Below are positions 25,516-34,187 of a stretch of 64,000 nt of DNA, piece after piece. Source of the stretch: Nonomuraea maritima. Its GTDB lineage: Bacteria > Actinomycetota > Actinomycetes > Streptosporangiales > Streptosporangiaceae. The notes under the pieces were generated by a model, which saw only the letters and a program-made list of their open reading frames with translations, made no database searches and was not told the DNA's origin. The stretch covers positions 1 through 64,000 of the forward strand of contig NZ_FNFB01000009.1 in NCBI RefSeq assembly GCF_900100395.1. The letters are read 5' to 3'. The position numbers and the translations under genes are program-made. Every line of letters begins with the position of its first letter. The stretch's first letter is position 1.

Positions 25516-26472
25516 CTACCGCGCGTCGGTGTTCAGGGCGGTGCCGAGGACGTGGATTGCCTGGGCGATGGCCGCCTCGGCGGCGGCGGTCGAGCGGACG
25601 GGGTTGAGCATCATGAAGTCGTGCAGGGTGCCGTTGTAGCGGACGCTGGTGGTCCGGACGCCGGCCGCGGTGAGCAGCCGGGCGTAGGCTTCGCCCTCGT
25701 CCCGCAGGACGTCGTTCTCGTCCACGATCACGAACGCGGGCGGCAGGCCCGCGAGGTCGTCCGGGGTGGCGCGCAGCGGCGAGGCGGTGATCTCGGCGCG
25801 CTGGGCCGGGTCGGTCGTGTAGGCGTCCCAGAACCAGGCCATGGCCCTGGCGGTCAGGTGCGGGCCGTCGGCGAACTCGCGGTAGCTGTCGGTGTCCTGG
25901 GCGGCGTCGGTGACGGGGTAGTACAGCGACTGGTGCACGAAGGTCACGTCAGCGCGCCGCTTGGCGAGGATGGCGAGCGCGGCCGTCATGTTGCCGCCCA
26001 CCGAGTCGCCGGCGACCGCCATCCGTGAGGCGTCGAGGTGCTCCTCGGCGCCGTTGCTGGTGATCCATCGGGCGGTGGCGTAGGCCTGTTCGATCGCGAC
26101 CGGGTAGCGGGCCTCGGGCGAGCGGTCGTACTCGACGAAGGCCACCGCGGCGCGCGCCCCCACGGCCAGTTCCCGGACCAGCCGGTCATGGGTGCCGGCG
26201 TTGCCGAGCACCCAGCCGCCGCCGTGGACGTACAGGACGACCGGTAGCGTGCCGGACGCGCCCGCGGGCTTGACGATCCGTACCCGGACGTCGCCGACCT
26301 CGGCGGGGACGGTGATCCACCTCTCGTCCACGTCGGGCATGGCGACGGGGGCGGCCTGCAGGTCGTCCAGCACCTTGCGGGCGCCCTCGGGCCCGAGCTC
26401 GTACAGGAAGGGTGGCTGGGCGGCCGCGGCGGCGAACTCCTGCGCCGCGGGCTCCAGGACGTGCTTGGTCAT
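25516..26472 (-). CDS. Alpha/beta hydrolase, hormone-sensitive-lipase family esterase
   Basis: The 318-residue soluble enzyme has the oxyanion-hole motif VHGGGWVLG, the nucleophile elbow GDSVGGN, the acid residue region VIVDENDVLRDEG and the catalytic His in GTLHDFM. These define the HSL-type (bacterial family IV) carboxylesterases, which hydrolyse short acyl esters. ATG 26472 follows GGGAGAA. The length is normal. It stands alone; a decayed transporter lies upstream on the same strand, so any former operon partner is lost. Confidence 0.9.
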   Translation of the reverse strand: MTKHVLEPAAQEFAAAAAQPPFLYELGPEGARKVLDDLQAAPVAMPDVDERWITVPAEVGDVRVRIVKPAGASGTLPVVLYVHGGGWVLGNAGTHDRLVRELAVGARAAVAFVEYDRSPEARYPVAIEQAYATARWITSNGAEEHLDASRMAVAGDSVGGNMTAALAILAKRRADVTFVHQSLYYPVTDAAQDTDSYREFADGPHLTARAMAWFWDAYTTDPAQRAEITASPLRATPDDLAGLPPAFVIVDENDVLRDEGEAYARLLTAAGVRTTSVRYNGTLHDFMMLNPVRSTAAAEAAIAQAIHVLGTALNTDAR

Positions 26473-26658
26473 GCCGGGTTCTCCCGTTCCGATGTCGTCT
26501 CCGCGTCCGGACGGACTGCGACTGCGGCGTCATGCCGTCCGGGCTCGGTCGCCGACCGCTTTGTGCGGACGGGCCGCGGGTCGTGCCGGGCTGGTCCACG
26601 GGGTCGGCCCCTGAGGGTGGCTCTACCCCCCTGCCAGGAGTGATGCGTCGCGATGGGC

Positions 26659-27040
26659 TCAGGTCACTCCATCCTGCGAGCGTCCGGTGGGTCTGGTGAG
26701 TCGGTGGGTGTGCCGCATGGAGCGGGCCAGGAGCGGGATCATGCACAGGGCGGCGGTGTCGGCGGCGCGCAGACCGAACGCGGTGCCGACGACTCCGGCA
26801 ACGGTCGAGCCGATCGGCAGCATGCCCCACGTCACCGTTCTGTGCACCGCGGTGGCGAGAGTGGTCATCTCGGGCGGGGCCGCGACGGATTCCGCACGGT
26901 GGCGGATCGCGAGGATGGTCAGCACACTGGCCACGTAGCTCGTGGCGTCCAGGAGCAGGGCTCTTGCCGCGCCGACCGTACCGATGATCAGGCCGGCCAG
27001 GCCCGGCCGACGCGGGCGATGGGGGTAGCGCGAACGACAT
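26659..27040 (-). pseudogene. Decayed MFS transporter remnant
   Basis: The reading frame on the minus strand joins two pieces typical of EntS/tetracycline-like MFS transporters: PGLAGLIIGTVGAARALLLDATSYVASVL, the mid-protein helix pair, runs straight into TVTWGMLPIGSTVAGVVGTAFGLRA, which normally lies some 150-200 residues later. The N-terminal helices are absent and the intervening helices are deleted. The upstream homology appears to slip frame (SAGPG in one frame, LAGLII in the other). No usable start precedes the fragment. It is a deletion remnant between the hydrolase and AraC genes. Confidence 0.7.
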
Positions 27041-27111
27041 GGAAGGATCCTCGGCCCGGCCCTGGGGACGCGGCCAGTGGCGCAAGTGACCACAGGCGCT
27101 AACATTCCGCC

Positions 27112-28107
27112 ATGCTGCGACCCACACGGCGGGGGCCGACCGTTTCCGTGCTCGCCTACGACGGGATGTCGGTCTTCGAGATGGGCATCGTCACCGAGGT
27201 GTTCGGCCTGCCCAGGCCGGAGTTCGAGGTGCCCTGGTACGAGCTGACCGTGTGCGCCGAAGCGCCCGGCCCTGTGCGCATCGTCGGAGGGGCCAGCCTG
27301 CACACGCCCTACGGCCTCGACATCTTCGCCGCCGCCGAGACGGTCATCGTGCCCGGCGTGCCCGACGTCACCGCCGACCCCTCACCCGAGCTGGTCGCCG
27401 CACTGAACCGGGCCCACGAGCGGGGCGCGCGGATCATGTCCATCTGCTCGGGAGCGTTCGCGCTGGCCGGCGCGGGACTGCTGGACGGCCGCCCCGCCAC
27501 CACCCATTGGCGTTACGCCGACCGTTTCCGTCAGCGTCACCCCGAGGTCGACCTCGACCCCGACGTCCTCTACATCGACGACGGGCCCCTGCTCACCAGC
27601 GCAGGCAGCGCGGCCGGGCTCGACCTGTGCCTGCACGTCGTCCGAAGCGACTACGGCCCCGCGATCGCCAACGCGGTCGCCCGGCGGCTGGTGATCCAGC
27701 CGCACCGCGACGGTGGTCAGGCGCAGTTCATCGAGGCTCCGCTGACCGCCGATCCGGCCGACGACCGCATCGCCCGCAGCATCGCGTGGGCCTTGGCCCA
27801 CCTCACCGAGGTGATCACGGTCGAGACGCTGGCCGGCCAGGCGCACATGTCCACCCGTACCTATTTGCGGCACTTCACCCGCGCCACCGGCACGACCCCG
27901 ATCCGGTGGCTGATCCATCAGCGGATACAGGCAAGCCTCGCGCTCCTCGAAACGACGGACACGCCGATCGAGAAGATCGCGAAGGCCGTGGGGTTCGACA
28001 CGTCCGTCACCTACCGCCACCACTTCAACGCCATCATGCGAACGTCGCCGTCCGCGTACCGGAGCGCCTTTCACACGGGCGAAGCGGTTCCCGCGGGTCG
28101 GCCGTAG
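27112..28107 (+). CDS. GlxA-family AraC transcriptional regulator (DJ-1/PfpI sensor domain)
   Basis: The 331-residue protein has an N-terminal DJ-1/PfpI-like domain (about 8-195; Cys in ARIMSICSGAFALAGAGLL at the usual nucleophile-elbow place) and a C-terminal AraC domain with two helix-turn-helix motifs (VETLAGQAHMSTRTYLRHF and IEKIAKAVGFDTSVTYRHHF). This layout defines GlxA/FtrA regulators, which often control amine or carbohydrate catabolism. It converges on the oxidoreductase of the aromatic operon and need not regulate it. The ATG is followed directly by a normal N-terminus; no clear Shine-Dalgarno is present. Confidence 0.9.
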   Translation: MLRPTRRGPTVSVLAYDGMSVFEMGIVTEVFGLPRPEFEVPWYELTVCAEAPGPVRIVGGASLHTPYGLDIFAAAETVIVPGVPDVTADPSPELVAALNRAHERGARIMSICSGAFALAGAGLLDGRPATTHWRYADRFRQRHPEVDLDPDVLYIDDGPLLTSAGSAAGLDLCLHVVRSDYGPAIANAVARRLVIQPHRDGGQAQFIEAPLTADPADDRIARSIAWALAHLTEVITVETLAGQAHMSTRTYLRHFTRATGTTPIRWLIHQRIQASLALLETTDTPIEKIAKAVGFDTSVTYRHHFNAIMRTSPSAYRSAFHTGEAVPAGRP

Positions 28108-28126
28108 GACGGGACGCCGGGCGGGA

Positions 28127-29215
28127 TCAGGTGGTCCGGAGGACGATGCGGCCGTTGGCGGTGCCGTTCGCCTGGCGGTTCCATGCCTCGGCGACCTCGG
28201 CCAGCGGCATCACCTCGTGGGTGACCGCGAGCCGGCCGGCGGACGACTGCTCCGCGATGTAGGTGATGGCCGCGGCCCGCTGTTCCCTGGTCACCGAGTT
28301 GTTGGTGTAGCCGAGGATCCGCAGGGAGCGGCTGCGGATCGTCGAGGAGTCGAGCGGGCTCGTCTCCGAGGCCGAGCTGCCCAGGTTGACCAGGCGGCCG
28401 CCGTCGCGCAGCGTCCTGGCCGCCGCCGCGGCCGGGACCCCGAAGAGCGGGTCGAGCACCAGGTCGGCGGGGCCGTCGCAGGCGTCCAGCAGCCGAGCCG
28501 CCAACTCGGCGACCTCGGCCGCGGTGTCCGCGGGCGTGCGGGCGAGCGACGCCCCCTCGGTGTCCGCGGGCGTGCGGGCGAGCGACGCCCCCTCGGCGTC
28601 CGCGGGCGTGCCGGGAAGTGACGCGCCTGCGGTCTCGTCCGGGGTGTCGTGGTGGTGGATGGGGACGACCGCGTCCGCGCCGGCGTGGTGGGCGCGTTTC
28701 CTGGCCGCCGCCGAGCGGGCCACCGCGATCACGCGGCGGGCGCCCGCCAGGCGGGCCAGCTGGATCGCGGCCTGACCGACCACGCCGCCCGCGCCGAGGA
28801 CGATCACCTGTTCACCGGCGCGCAGCTCACCACGCCAGGTCAGCGCCAGGTACGCCGCCACCGCCGACAGACCGAGCGCGGCCACCGCGTACGGGTCCGC
28901 CCCGGCGGGCAGTTCCACCAGGTCGTCGGTACGGGCCAGGGCAGCCTCCGCCATGCTGCCGTCACCCGGGGCCATCCCGGCGGAGGTCGGGAACCACACC
29001 GGCCTGCCCGCGACGGTGCCGACGCCCTGGACGCCGGGCACGTACGGCAGGGCCGGCACCCCGAAGTACGAGGCGCCGCCCGCGCACAGCAGGTCCAGGG
29101 GGGTGACGGGCGCGGCGGTCACCCGTACGACCTCCCGTCCTGGCCCGGGTTCGGGCGCGGGACGGTCGGCGACGACGGGCGGCCGGGCGCAGGTCTCGAT
29201 GAGTGCCGCCCGCAT
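28127..29215 (-). CDS. Quinone-oxidoreductase-like MDR dehydrogenase (last gene of aromatic operon)
   Basis: The 362-residue medium-chain dehydrogenase/reductase has a GroES-like N-terminus (PLDLLCAGGASYFGVPALPYVPGVQGVG) and an NAD(P)-binding fold (VIVLGAGGVVGQAAIQLARLAGA). The zinc-ligand pattern of alcohol dehydrogenases is not evident, so a zinc-free quinone-reductase type is likely. A loop near residues 190-230 carries a 12-residue unit (DTEGASLARTPA) repeated about three times, encoded by a 36-bp tandem repeat, which should be extra to the fold. ATG 29215 follows AGGTGACGTG; an in-frame ATG at 29248 overlaps the LigA stop (TGATG) and is an alternative. It is the final gene of the LigAB operon. 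Confidence 0.85.
   Translation of the reverse strand: MRAALIETCARPPVVADRPAPEPGPGREVVRVTAAPVTPLDLLCAGGASYFGVPALPYVPGVQGVGTVAGRPVWFPTSAGMAPGDGSMAEAALARTDDLVELPAGADPYAVAALGLSAVAAYLALTWRGELRAGEQVIVLGAGGVVGQAAIQLARLAGARRVIAVARSAAARKRAHHAGADAVVPIHHHDTPDETAGASLPGTPADAEGASLARTPADTEGASLARTPADTAAEVAELAARLLDACDGPADLVLDPLFGVPAAAAARTLRDGGRLVNLGSSASETSPLDSSTIRSRSLRILGYTNNSVTREQRAAAITYIAEQSSAGRLAVTHEVMPLAEVAEAWNRQANGTANGRIVLRTT
28524..28631. repeat. 36-bp in-frame tandem repeat inside the dehydrogenase gene
   Basis: Two identical 36-bp copies (28524-28559 and 28560-28595) are followed by a diverged third (28596-28631). Each copy adds 12 residues without breaking the frame. Identity of the first two copies indicates a recent duplication, so copy number may vary between strains. 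Confidence 0.9.
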
Positions 29216-29247
29216 CACGTCACCTGACGGGCGCAGGAGCCCGGCCA

Positions 29248-29607
29248 TCAGGTGGTGATGTCCGGGTACGGGAGGGCCATGTGCGACAGGCGCCGGGCGT
29301 ACTCCAGCTGGAAGCCGAGCGGCGGGTGGTCGCGTTCGAACATGGCGATGAACAGCGTCAGCGTCAGGAACGGGTGCGCGCCCAGCTCGAACAGCTTCTG
29401 GTAGTCGTGGGAAGCCAGGGCCTCCCGCTCGACGTCCTCGAAGCGCAGCCACGTGGACGACTCGCCGCTGTGGCAGCCGAGGATGCGGTTGGCGTACTCC
29501 GACTCCCACCACTCCACGGTGGCGCGCGGCTCCTCGCGGTAGCGTTCGACCAGCTCGGGGTCGCGATCGACGGTGAACAGGAACTTGTTCAGCAGATACT
29601 TGCTCAC
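29248..29607 (-). CDS. LigA-type small subunit of a class III extradiol dioxygenase
   Basis: The 119-residue protein resembles the alpha subunit of protocatechuate 4,5-dioxygenase: YLLNKFLFTVDRDPELVERY, the EWWESEY/LGCHSG region and FELGAHPFLTLTLFIAMFERD. The alpha subunit forms a lid on the active site of the LigB-type beta subunit, encoded upstream (29675-30538). GTG 29607 is preceded by AAGGAGGAG. The gene order (LigB first, LigA second) is reversed relative to the classical ligAB order. It is part of the minus-strand operon running 32508 to 28127. Confidence 0.9.
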   Translation of the reverse strand: MSKYLLNKFLFTVDRDPELVERYREEPRATVEWWESEYANRILGCHSGESSTWLRFEDVEREALASHDYQKLFELGAHPFLTLTLFIAMFERDHPPLGFQLEYARRLSHMALPYPDITT

Positions 29608-29674
29608 GACTCCTCCTTCGTCGGATTCGCGAGCGACATGCTGCTGTGTTCGCTGGCTCGCTCGCGTCGCTCGC

Positions 29675-30538
29675 TCACGACCGGCCTCCCTCGGGGTACC
29701 AGGTGAAGTACGCCTCCATGGTGTGGAACAGGTCGTAGGTGTCGACGTAGTCGGCCTTGCGGCCCTCGCCGGCGACGCCCATCATCAGCATGAAGTCCAT
29801 GAACCCGTGGGTGGCGTTGCCCGGCAGGTGCAGGCTGTCGAGGGTGACCTCCGACAGGCACCCTTCGATGTCGCCGGTCGAGATCCACTCCACGGCCTTG
29901 CGGTCGAACTCGGGGTCGGGCCCGTGCGGCCCGAACTGCCGGGGCCCGCCGAGTTCCAGCGACAGGTGGCCGGTGCCGATGATCGCGACCCGCCTGTCCG
30001 CCGGCCACGACTCGACGAGCTGCCGGATCGTACGGCCGAGCTGCACGAACCGTGAGGGCCGGGGCAGGGGAGGGGCGAAGATGTTGGTGTAGATCGGCAC
30101 GATCGGCAGGTCGTTCTGCGGGCGCAGCGTGATGATCGGGCACGTGATCGAGTGGTCGATCCGCAGCTCGTTGGAGAATGCCAGGTCGAACCCGGCGTCG
30201 ATGCCTTCGCGCAGGATGTACGCCGACAGGTCCTCCTGTCCGGTGAAGAACATCCGGGGCAGGCCGAACTCGCGTTCCTCGTTGGAGAAGTTCGCGTCGT
30301 AGAAGGGCGCCTTGCCGACCAGGAACTGCGGCATGTTGTCCAGCCACAGCTGGTGGAAGTGGTCGGAGCCGACCATGACGAGCACGTCGGGCCGGGCCCT
30401 GGCCAGCGTCTCGCGGAACGCCTCCACCTTGCGCACCCACTCGTCGGCGAACGGTGGGCGGTCCTCGCCGGTGGCGGTGCTGGCCCGGTAGTAGAAGGGA
30501 TGGTGCGTGGATGCGATGACCGCCACCACTTCAGCCAT
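29675..30538 (-). CDS. LigB-type catalytic subunit of a class III extradiol ring-cleavage dioxygenase
   Basis: The 287-residue subunit has the LigB fold: an N-terminal STHHPFYYRAS with paired His for non-haem Fe(II), VLVMVGSDHFHQ, and IIGTGHLSLELGGP with the conserved His near the active site. It should cleave an aromatic diol such as protocatechuate, gallate or a substituted catechol at the 4,5 (meta) bond with O2. It overlaps the lyase gene upstream by eight bases, so it is tightly coupled. None of the usual next enzymes (LigC, LigI, LigJ, LigK) is present in the cluster. The true substrate cannot be read from the sequence. Confidence 0.9.
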   Translation of the reverse strand: MAEVVAVIASTHHPFYYRASTATGEDRPPFADEWVRKVEAFRETLARARPDVLVMVGSDHFHQLWLDNMPQFLVGKAPFYDANFSNEEREFGLPRMFFTGQEDLSAYILREGIDAGFDLAFSNELRIDHSITCPIITLRPQNDLPIVPIYTNIFAPPLPRPSRFVQLGRTIRQLVESWPADRRVAIIGTGHLSLELGGPRQFGPHGPDPEFDRKAVEWISTGDIEGCLSEVTLDSLHLPGNATHGFMDFMLMMGVAGEGRKADYVDTYDLFHTMEAYFTWYPEGGRS

Positions 30539-31349
30539 GCGTGCCTCCGTCAGTGCCTGCGTCGGTGAACGGGACAGGCGGGATGGAACGGTTGTTGAGG
30601 TCGACCGACAGGAAGATCTCGTTGGCCACGGGACGGCGCAGCTCCTCGGCGAGCTGCCCGATCAGGCCCGCGGTCCTGGCGAGCAGCGCGAACCCGCGCA
30701 GCAGCTCCAGCGGCAGCCCCAGGTCGGCGAGCGCCGCCCCGCAGACGCCGGCTCCGTTCAGCGGCAGCGTACGTCCGAGGACGGCCGGGTGCACGCGGCC
30801 GATGGCGGCGAACAGCGACAGGTGCGGCCCGACCAGGCCCTCCTCGGCGGCGATCTCGAACAGCCGCGGCGTGCGCGGGTCGCCGTCCTTGTGCACGTGG
30901 TGGCCGAGCCCGGGGATGAGCTGCTTGGCCGCGCGCCGGGCGCGTACGGTCTCCAGGGCGAGCTCGTCCCAGTCGGCGTCGTCGCACGGCAGGGGGTCGC
31001 GTCCGGCCACCACGTCGTGCAGGAAGCGGCCGCAGTCCTCGGTGACGCCGAGGAAGCGGGAGCCGCCGCCGAGCAGCCCGGCGGCCAGCGCCCCCTGGAC
31101 GGAGTCGGGCGCCGACAGGTACGTCAGCCGGGTGACGATCGCGGTCGGCGTGAACCCGTGGTCGGCCAGCGCGGCCAGCACGGCCTCGAACACGCGCACC
31201 TCGCCGGGAGCGGGGCGGCGCTGGGTCGCCAGCCAGAACGCCAGCTCACCGAAGCCGACCTCGCCCATCACGTCGGCGGCCAGGTCGCGGCCGAGCAGCG
31301 TGATCGTGTCGGGCGTGGACGCGCCCAGCGCGGTGGGGTAGTCAGGCAT
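30531..31349 (-). CDS. Citryl-CoA lyase-like protein (citrate-synthase fold)
   Basis: The 272-residue protein is a short citrate-synthase-fold enzyme: LTYLSAPDSVQGALAAGLLGGGSRFLG, the conserved IPGLGHHVHKDGDPRTPRL (His and Asp positions of citrate synthase) and LPLNGAGVCGAAL. Citryl-CoA lyases of this type split a 3-hydroxy-acyl-CoA into acetyl-CoA and an oxo acid. In an extradiol operon it could cleave the CoA ester of a ring-fission product, replacing the aldolase step. It overlaps both neighbours by eight bases. The exact substrate is inferred from context only. Confidence 0.82.
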   Translation of the reverse strand: MPDYPTALGASTPDTITLLGRDLAADVMGEVGFGELAFWLATQRRPAPGEVRVFEAVLAALADHGFTPTAIVTRLTYLSAPDSVQGALAAGLLGGGSRFLGVTEDCGRFLHDVVAGRDPLPCDDADWDELALETVRARRAAKQLIPGLGHHVHKDGDPRTPRLFEIAAEEGLVGPHLSLFAAIGRVHPAVLGRTLPLNGAGVCGAALADLGLPLELLRGFALLARTAGLIGQLAEELRRPVANEIFLSVDLNNRSIPPVPFTDAGTDGGTHG

Positions 31350-32508
31350 CGTCGCCTCCGTCGGTCAGCCAGGCGCGGAGTTCGGCGCCGTGCTCGTCGA
31401 GTCCAGGGGGCGGCAGGTGGTAGCCGGCGGGCGTCCCGGAGAAGCGGATGGGGTGCCGCGTGGTCGGTGTCGCCTTCTCGCCCTCGCCGACGACCACGAT
31501 CGGGTCGAGCCCGAACCGCTCGGCCATGGCGAAGCCGCCGTCGATGGTGTTGATCGGCCCGCTCGGGATGCCGGCGTCGACGAGCAGCTCGAACCACTCC
31601 TGCGCGGGACGGGTGACGAGCCGCTCGACGAGGACGGGCCGCAGCTCCTCGCGGTTGGCGGTGCGGTCGGCGTTGCGGGCGAAGCGCGGGTCGTCGGCGA
31701 CCTCGGGGATGCCGAGCACCTCGCACAGCTTGCGGAACTGCCCGTCGTTGGCGGCGGCCACGATCAGCTGGTGGTCGGCGGTCGGCAGCGGCTCGTACGG
31801 GAACACGCTCGGGTGCGCGTTGCCCATCCGGTACGGCACCACACCCCCCGCCACGTACGCCGAACTCTGGTTGACCAGGCCGGTCAGCGCCGACGACAGC
31901 AGATTGACCTCGACGTGCTGGCCCTGCCCTGTGGCGTCGCGGTGGCGCAGCGCGGCCAGGATGCCGATCACCGCGTGGTTGCCCGCCATCACGTCGAACA
32001 CCGAGATGCCCGCCCGGTACGGCGGCCCGTCCGGCTCACCGGTCAGGCTCATGAGCCCCGACATGGCCTGCACCATGAGGTCGTAGCCGGGCACGCGGGC
32101 CCCGGCGCCGGAGCCGAACCCGCTGATGGAGGCGTACACGACGCCCGGGTTGAGCCCGCTGACGGCGTCGTAGTCGAGCCCGAACTTGGCCAGGCCGCCG
32201 GGGCGGAAGTTCTCCACCATCACGTCGGCGCGCCGCGCCAGCTCCCTGGCCACCTCCACGTCGCCGGGGTCGCGCAGGTCGAGCGCGATCGACCGCTTGC
32301 CGCGGTTGACCCCCAGGTAGTACGTGGACACCTCGCCCCGGGAGGGCGGCGTCCACGAGCGGGTGTCGTCGCCGTTACGGCCTTCCACCTTGACGACGTC
32401 GGCGCCGAGGTCGGCCAGCAACATCGTGGCGTACGGCCCGGCCAGAACCCGCGAGAAGTCTGCCACCAGCACGCCGGACAGCGGCCCTTCCGCCGCGGAG
32501 TCAGTCAT
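31342..32508 (-). CDS. Class III (CaiB/BaiF) CoA-transferase
   Basis: The 388-residue enzyme has the family start GVLVADFSRVLAGPYATMLLADLGADVVKVE, the catalytic Asp region (RVPGYDLMVQAMSGLMSLTGEPDGPP) and GNAHPSVFPYEPLPTADH. CaiB/BaiF proteins move CoA between carboxylic acids. It is the first gene of the minus-strand operon and overlaps the lyase gene by eight bases, so activation of a dicarboxylic ring-cleavage product followed by lyase cleavage is a reasonable reading. The CoA donor is unknown. Operator-like repeats and the divergent amidohydrolase lie directly upstream. Confidence 0.92.
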   Translation of the reverse strand: MTDSAAEGPLSGVLVADFSRVLAGPYATMLLADLGADVVKVEGRNGDDTRSWTPPSRGEVSTYYLGVNRGKRSIALDLRDPGDVEVARELARRADVMVENFRPGGLAKFGLDYDAVSGLNPGVVYASISGFGSGAGARVPGYDLMVQAMSGLMSLTGEPDGPPYRAGISVFDVMAGNHAVIGILAALRHRDATGQGQHVEVNLLSSALTGLVNQSSAYVAGGVVPYRMGNAHPSVFPYEPLPTADHQLIVAAANDGQFRKLCEVLGIPEVADDPRFARNADRTANREELRPVLVERLVTRPAQEWFELLVDAGIPSGPINTIDGGFAMAERFGLDPIVVVGEGEKATPTTRHPIRFSGTPAGYHLPPPGLDEHGAELRAWLTDGGDDA

Positions 32509-32522
32509 CCAGCTCCATCCTC

Positions 32523-32650
32523 ACGTCCGTCTAACGGACGTTCGTCCGCAAGTGTGATCCCAGCACGTTTCGCCACTTTCGTCAACCATCTTGACAGCGA
32601 CTCACCTGCTCATCAGAGTGACTGTGACCGTACAGCGGACAACTGTTCGC
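32523..32650. promoter_or_regulatory. Divergent control region of the aromatic cluster with IclR-type operators
   Basis: ACGTCCGT-CTA-ACGGACGT (32523-32541) is a perfect 8-bp inverted repeat beside the CoA-transferase start. GCGGACA-AC-TGTTCGC (32635-32650) is a near-perfect repeat just before the amidohydrolase. TTGACA at 32591-32596 could be the plus-strand -35. The IclR regulator encoded at 34188 is the obvious candidate to bind here and control both directions. Confidence 0.55.
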
Positions 32651-32666
32651 AGCGAGGAGCGTGGCC

Positions 32667-34115
32667 ATGAACGAGTTCGAGGCCGGCAGGCCCGTGGTGC
32701 TGCGCGGCGGCACCGTGCTGCCCATGGACGGGCCGCCCGGCGGTGCGCGCAGGGTGCTGGAACGCACCGACGTCCTCGTCGTCGGCGACCGGATCGCCGC
32801 CGTCGGCCCCGAGCTCGACGTGCCCGAGGGCACCGCCGAGATCGACGCGTCCGGCGGCATCGTGATGCCCGGCATGATCGACACCCACCGGCACATGTGG
32901 CAGACGGCGCTGCGCGGCTACGGCGCCGACTGGACGCTCACCCAGTACTTCGTCTGGTTCTACCTCGAGCACGGCAGGCTGTTCCGGCCCGAGGACGTGC
33001 ACGCCGGCAACCTGCTGGGCGCGGTCGAGGCGCTGGAGGCCGGCGTCACCACCGTCGTCGACTGGTCGCACGGTCTGCAGACGGTCGAGCACGCCGACGC
33101 CGCGGCCGACGCGCTGCAGGCGGCCCCGGGCCGGTACGTCCTCGCGTACGGCAACATCCAGCAGCCGCCCGCCGAGTGGACGACCGCGCCCGAGTTCCGC
33201 GACTTCGTCCGCCGCCGCGTCACCGGCGACGACATGCTGGGCTTCCAGATCGCCTTCGACGTGCTCGGCGACCCGTCCTTCCCGGAACGGCCCGCGTTCG
33301 AGGTGGCCCGCGAGCTCGGCGTGCCGGTCACCACGCACGCCGGCGTGTGGGGCGCCACCGGCGACGACGGCATCCGGCTGATGCACGACCACGGCTTCAT
33401 GGAGCCCGGCACGATCTACGTGCACGCCGCCTCACTGTCGGCCGACTCCTACCACCGCATCGCGGCCACCGGCGGCTTCGTCTCGGTGTCGACGGAGAGC
33501 GAGCAGAGCGCCGGCCAGGGCTACCCGCCCACGTGGGCGATCCGCGCGCACGGCATCCCGGTCTCGCTGTCGATGGACACCACCGTCTGGTGGAGCGGCG
33601 ACCTGTTCTCCGCCATGCGCTCCACCCTGGGCGCCGACCGCTCGCGCGAGCACCTCGAGGCGCACGCCAAGGGCGAGACGGTCACCCACGGGGCGCTGCG
33701 CGCCGACCAGGTCGTGGAGTGGGCGACCAGGGGCGGCGCCCGCGCGCTCGGCCGCGACGATCTCGGCGTCGTCGAGGCCGGCAAGAAGGCCGACCTCGTG
33801 CTCATCAAGAACGACCGCTCGCCGGTGTCGTTCCCGCTGCTCAACCCGTACGGGCACGTGGCCTTCCAGGCGCAGCGCGGCGACGTGCACACCGTGCTGG
33901 TCGACGGACGGGTGGTCAAGCACGAGCACCGGCTGCTCGGCGTCGACCTCGCCGCGATCCGGGCCCAGGTCGACCGCACGGTCGAGCACCTGCGCGGCGC
34001 GATGGGGGAGGAGGCGTGGGCGAAGGGCATGAACCCCGACATCCCCACCACCGAGATCCTCGACAACCCCTACACCTACACCGACTACCGCAGCGACTCC
34101 ACCCACCGCGCCTGA
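32667..34115 (+). CDS. Amidohydrolase-superfamily deaminase/hydrolase (cytosine-deaminase/AtzA-TrzN-like)
   Basis: The 482-residue enzyme has a small beta-sandwich around a TIM barrel. The metal-binding start GMIDTHRHMWQTALRG matches the HxH motif of subtype III amidohydrolases. Later VTTHAGVWG supplies the third His, IYVHAASLS the next His, and PVSLSMDTTVWW the catalytic Asp. The C-terminus GVVEAGKKADLVLIKND is typical. Members deaminate or hydrolyse heterocycles (8-oxoguanine, hydroxyatrazine, cytosine). ATG 32667 is best spaced from GAGGAG; GTG 32661 is too close. Divergent from the LigAB operon, it may prepare the ring substrate for cleavage. Confidence 0.88.
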   Translation: MNEFEAGRPVVLRGGTVLPMDGPPGGARRVLERTDVLVVGDRIAAVGPELDVPEGTAEIDASGGIVMPGMIDTHRHMWQTALRGYGADWTLTQYFVWFYLEHGRLFRPEDVHAGNLLGAVEALEAGVTTVVDWSHGLQTVEHADAAADALQAAPGRYVLAYGNIQQPPAEWTTAPEFRDFVRRRVTGDDMLGFQIAFDVLGDPSFPERPAFEVARELGVPVTTHAGVWGATGDDGIRLMHDHGFMEPGTIYVHAASLSADSYHRIAATGGFVSVSTESEQSAGQGYPPTWAIRAHGIPVSLSMDTTVWWSGDLFSAMRSTLGADRSREHLEAHAKGETVTHGALRADQVVEWATRGGARALGRDDLGVVEAGKKADLVLIKNDRSPVSFPLLNPYGHVAFQAQRGDVHTVLVDGRVVKHEHRLLGVDLAAIRAQVDRTVEHLRGAMGEEAWAKGMNPDIPTTEILDNPYTYTDYRSDSTHRA

Positions 34116-34187
34116 CCGCCCCGGCCGCTGTGCGGACGGGCGACCGTCTAGAGTCGGACGGACGGATCCGAACGAGTGAGGGTGTTC

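Noticed and set aside
28524-28631. CRISPR-like or mobile repeat
   Set aside because: Units are directly adjacent, have no spacers and keep the reading frame, so this is a coding tandem repeat.
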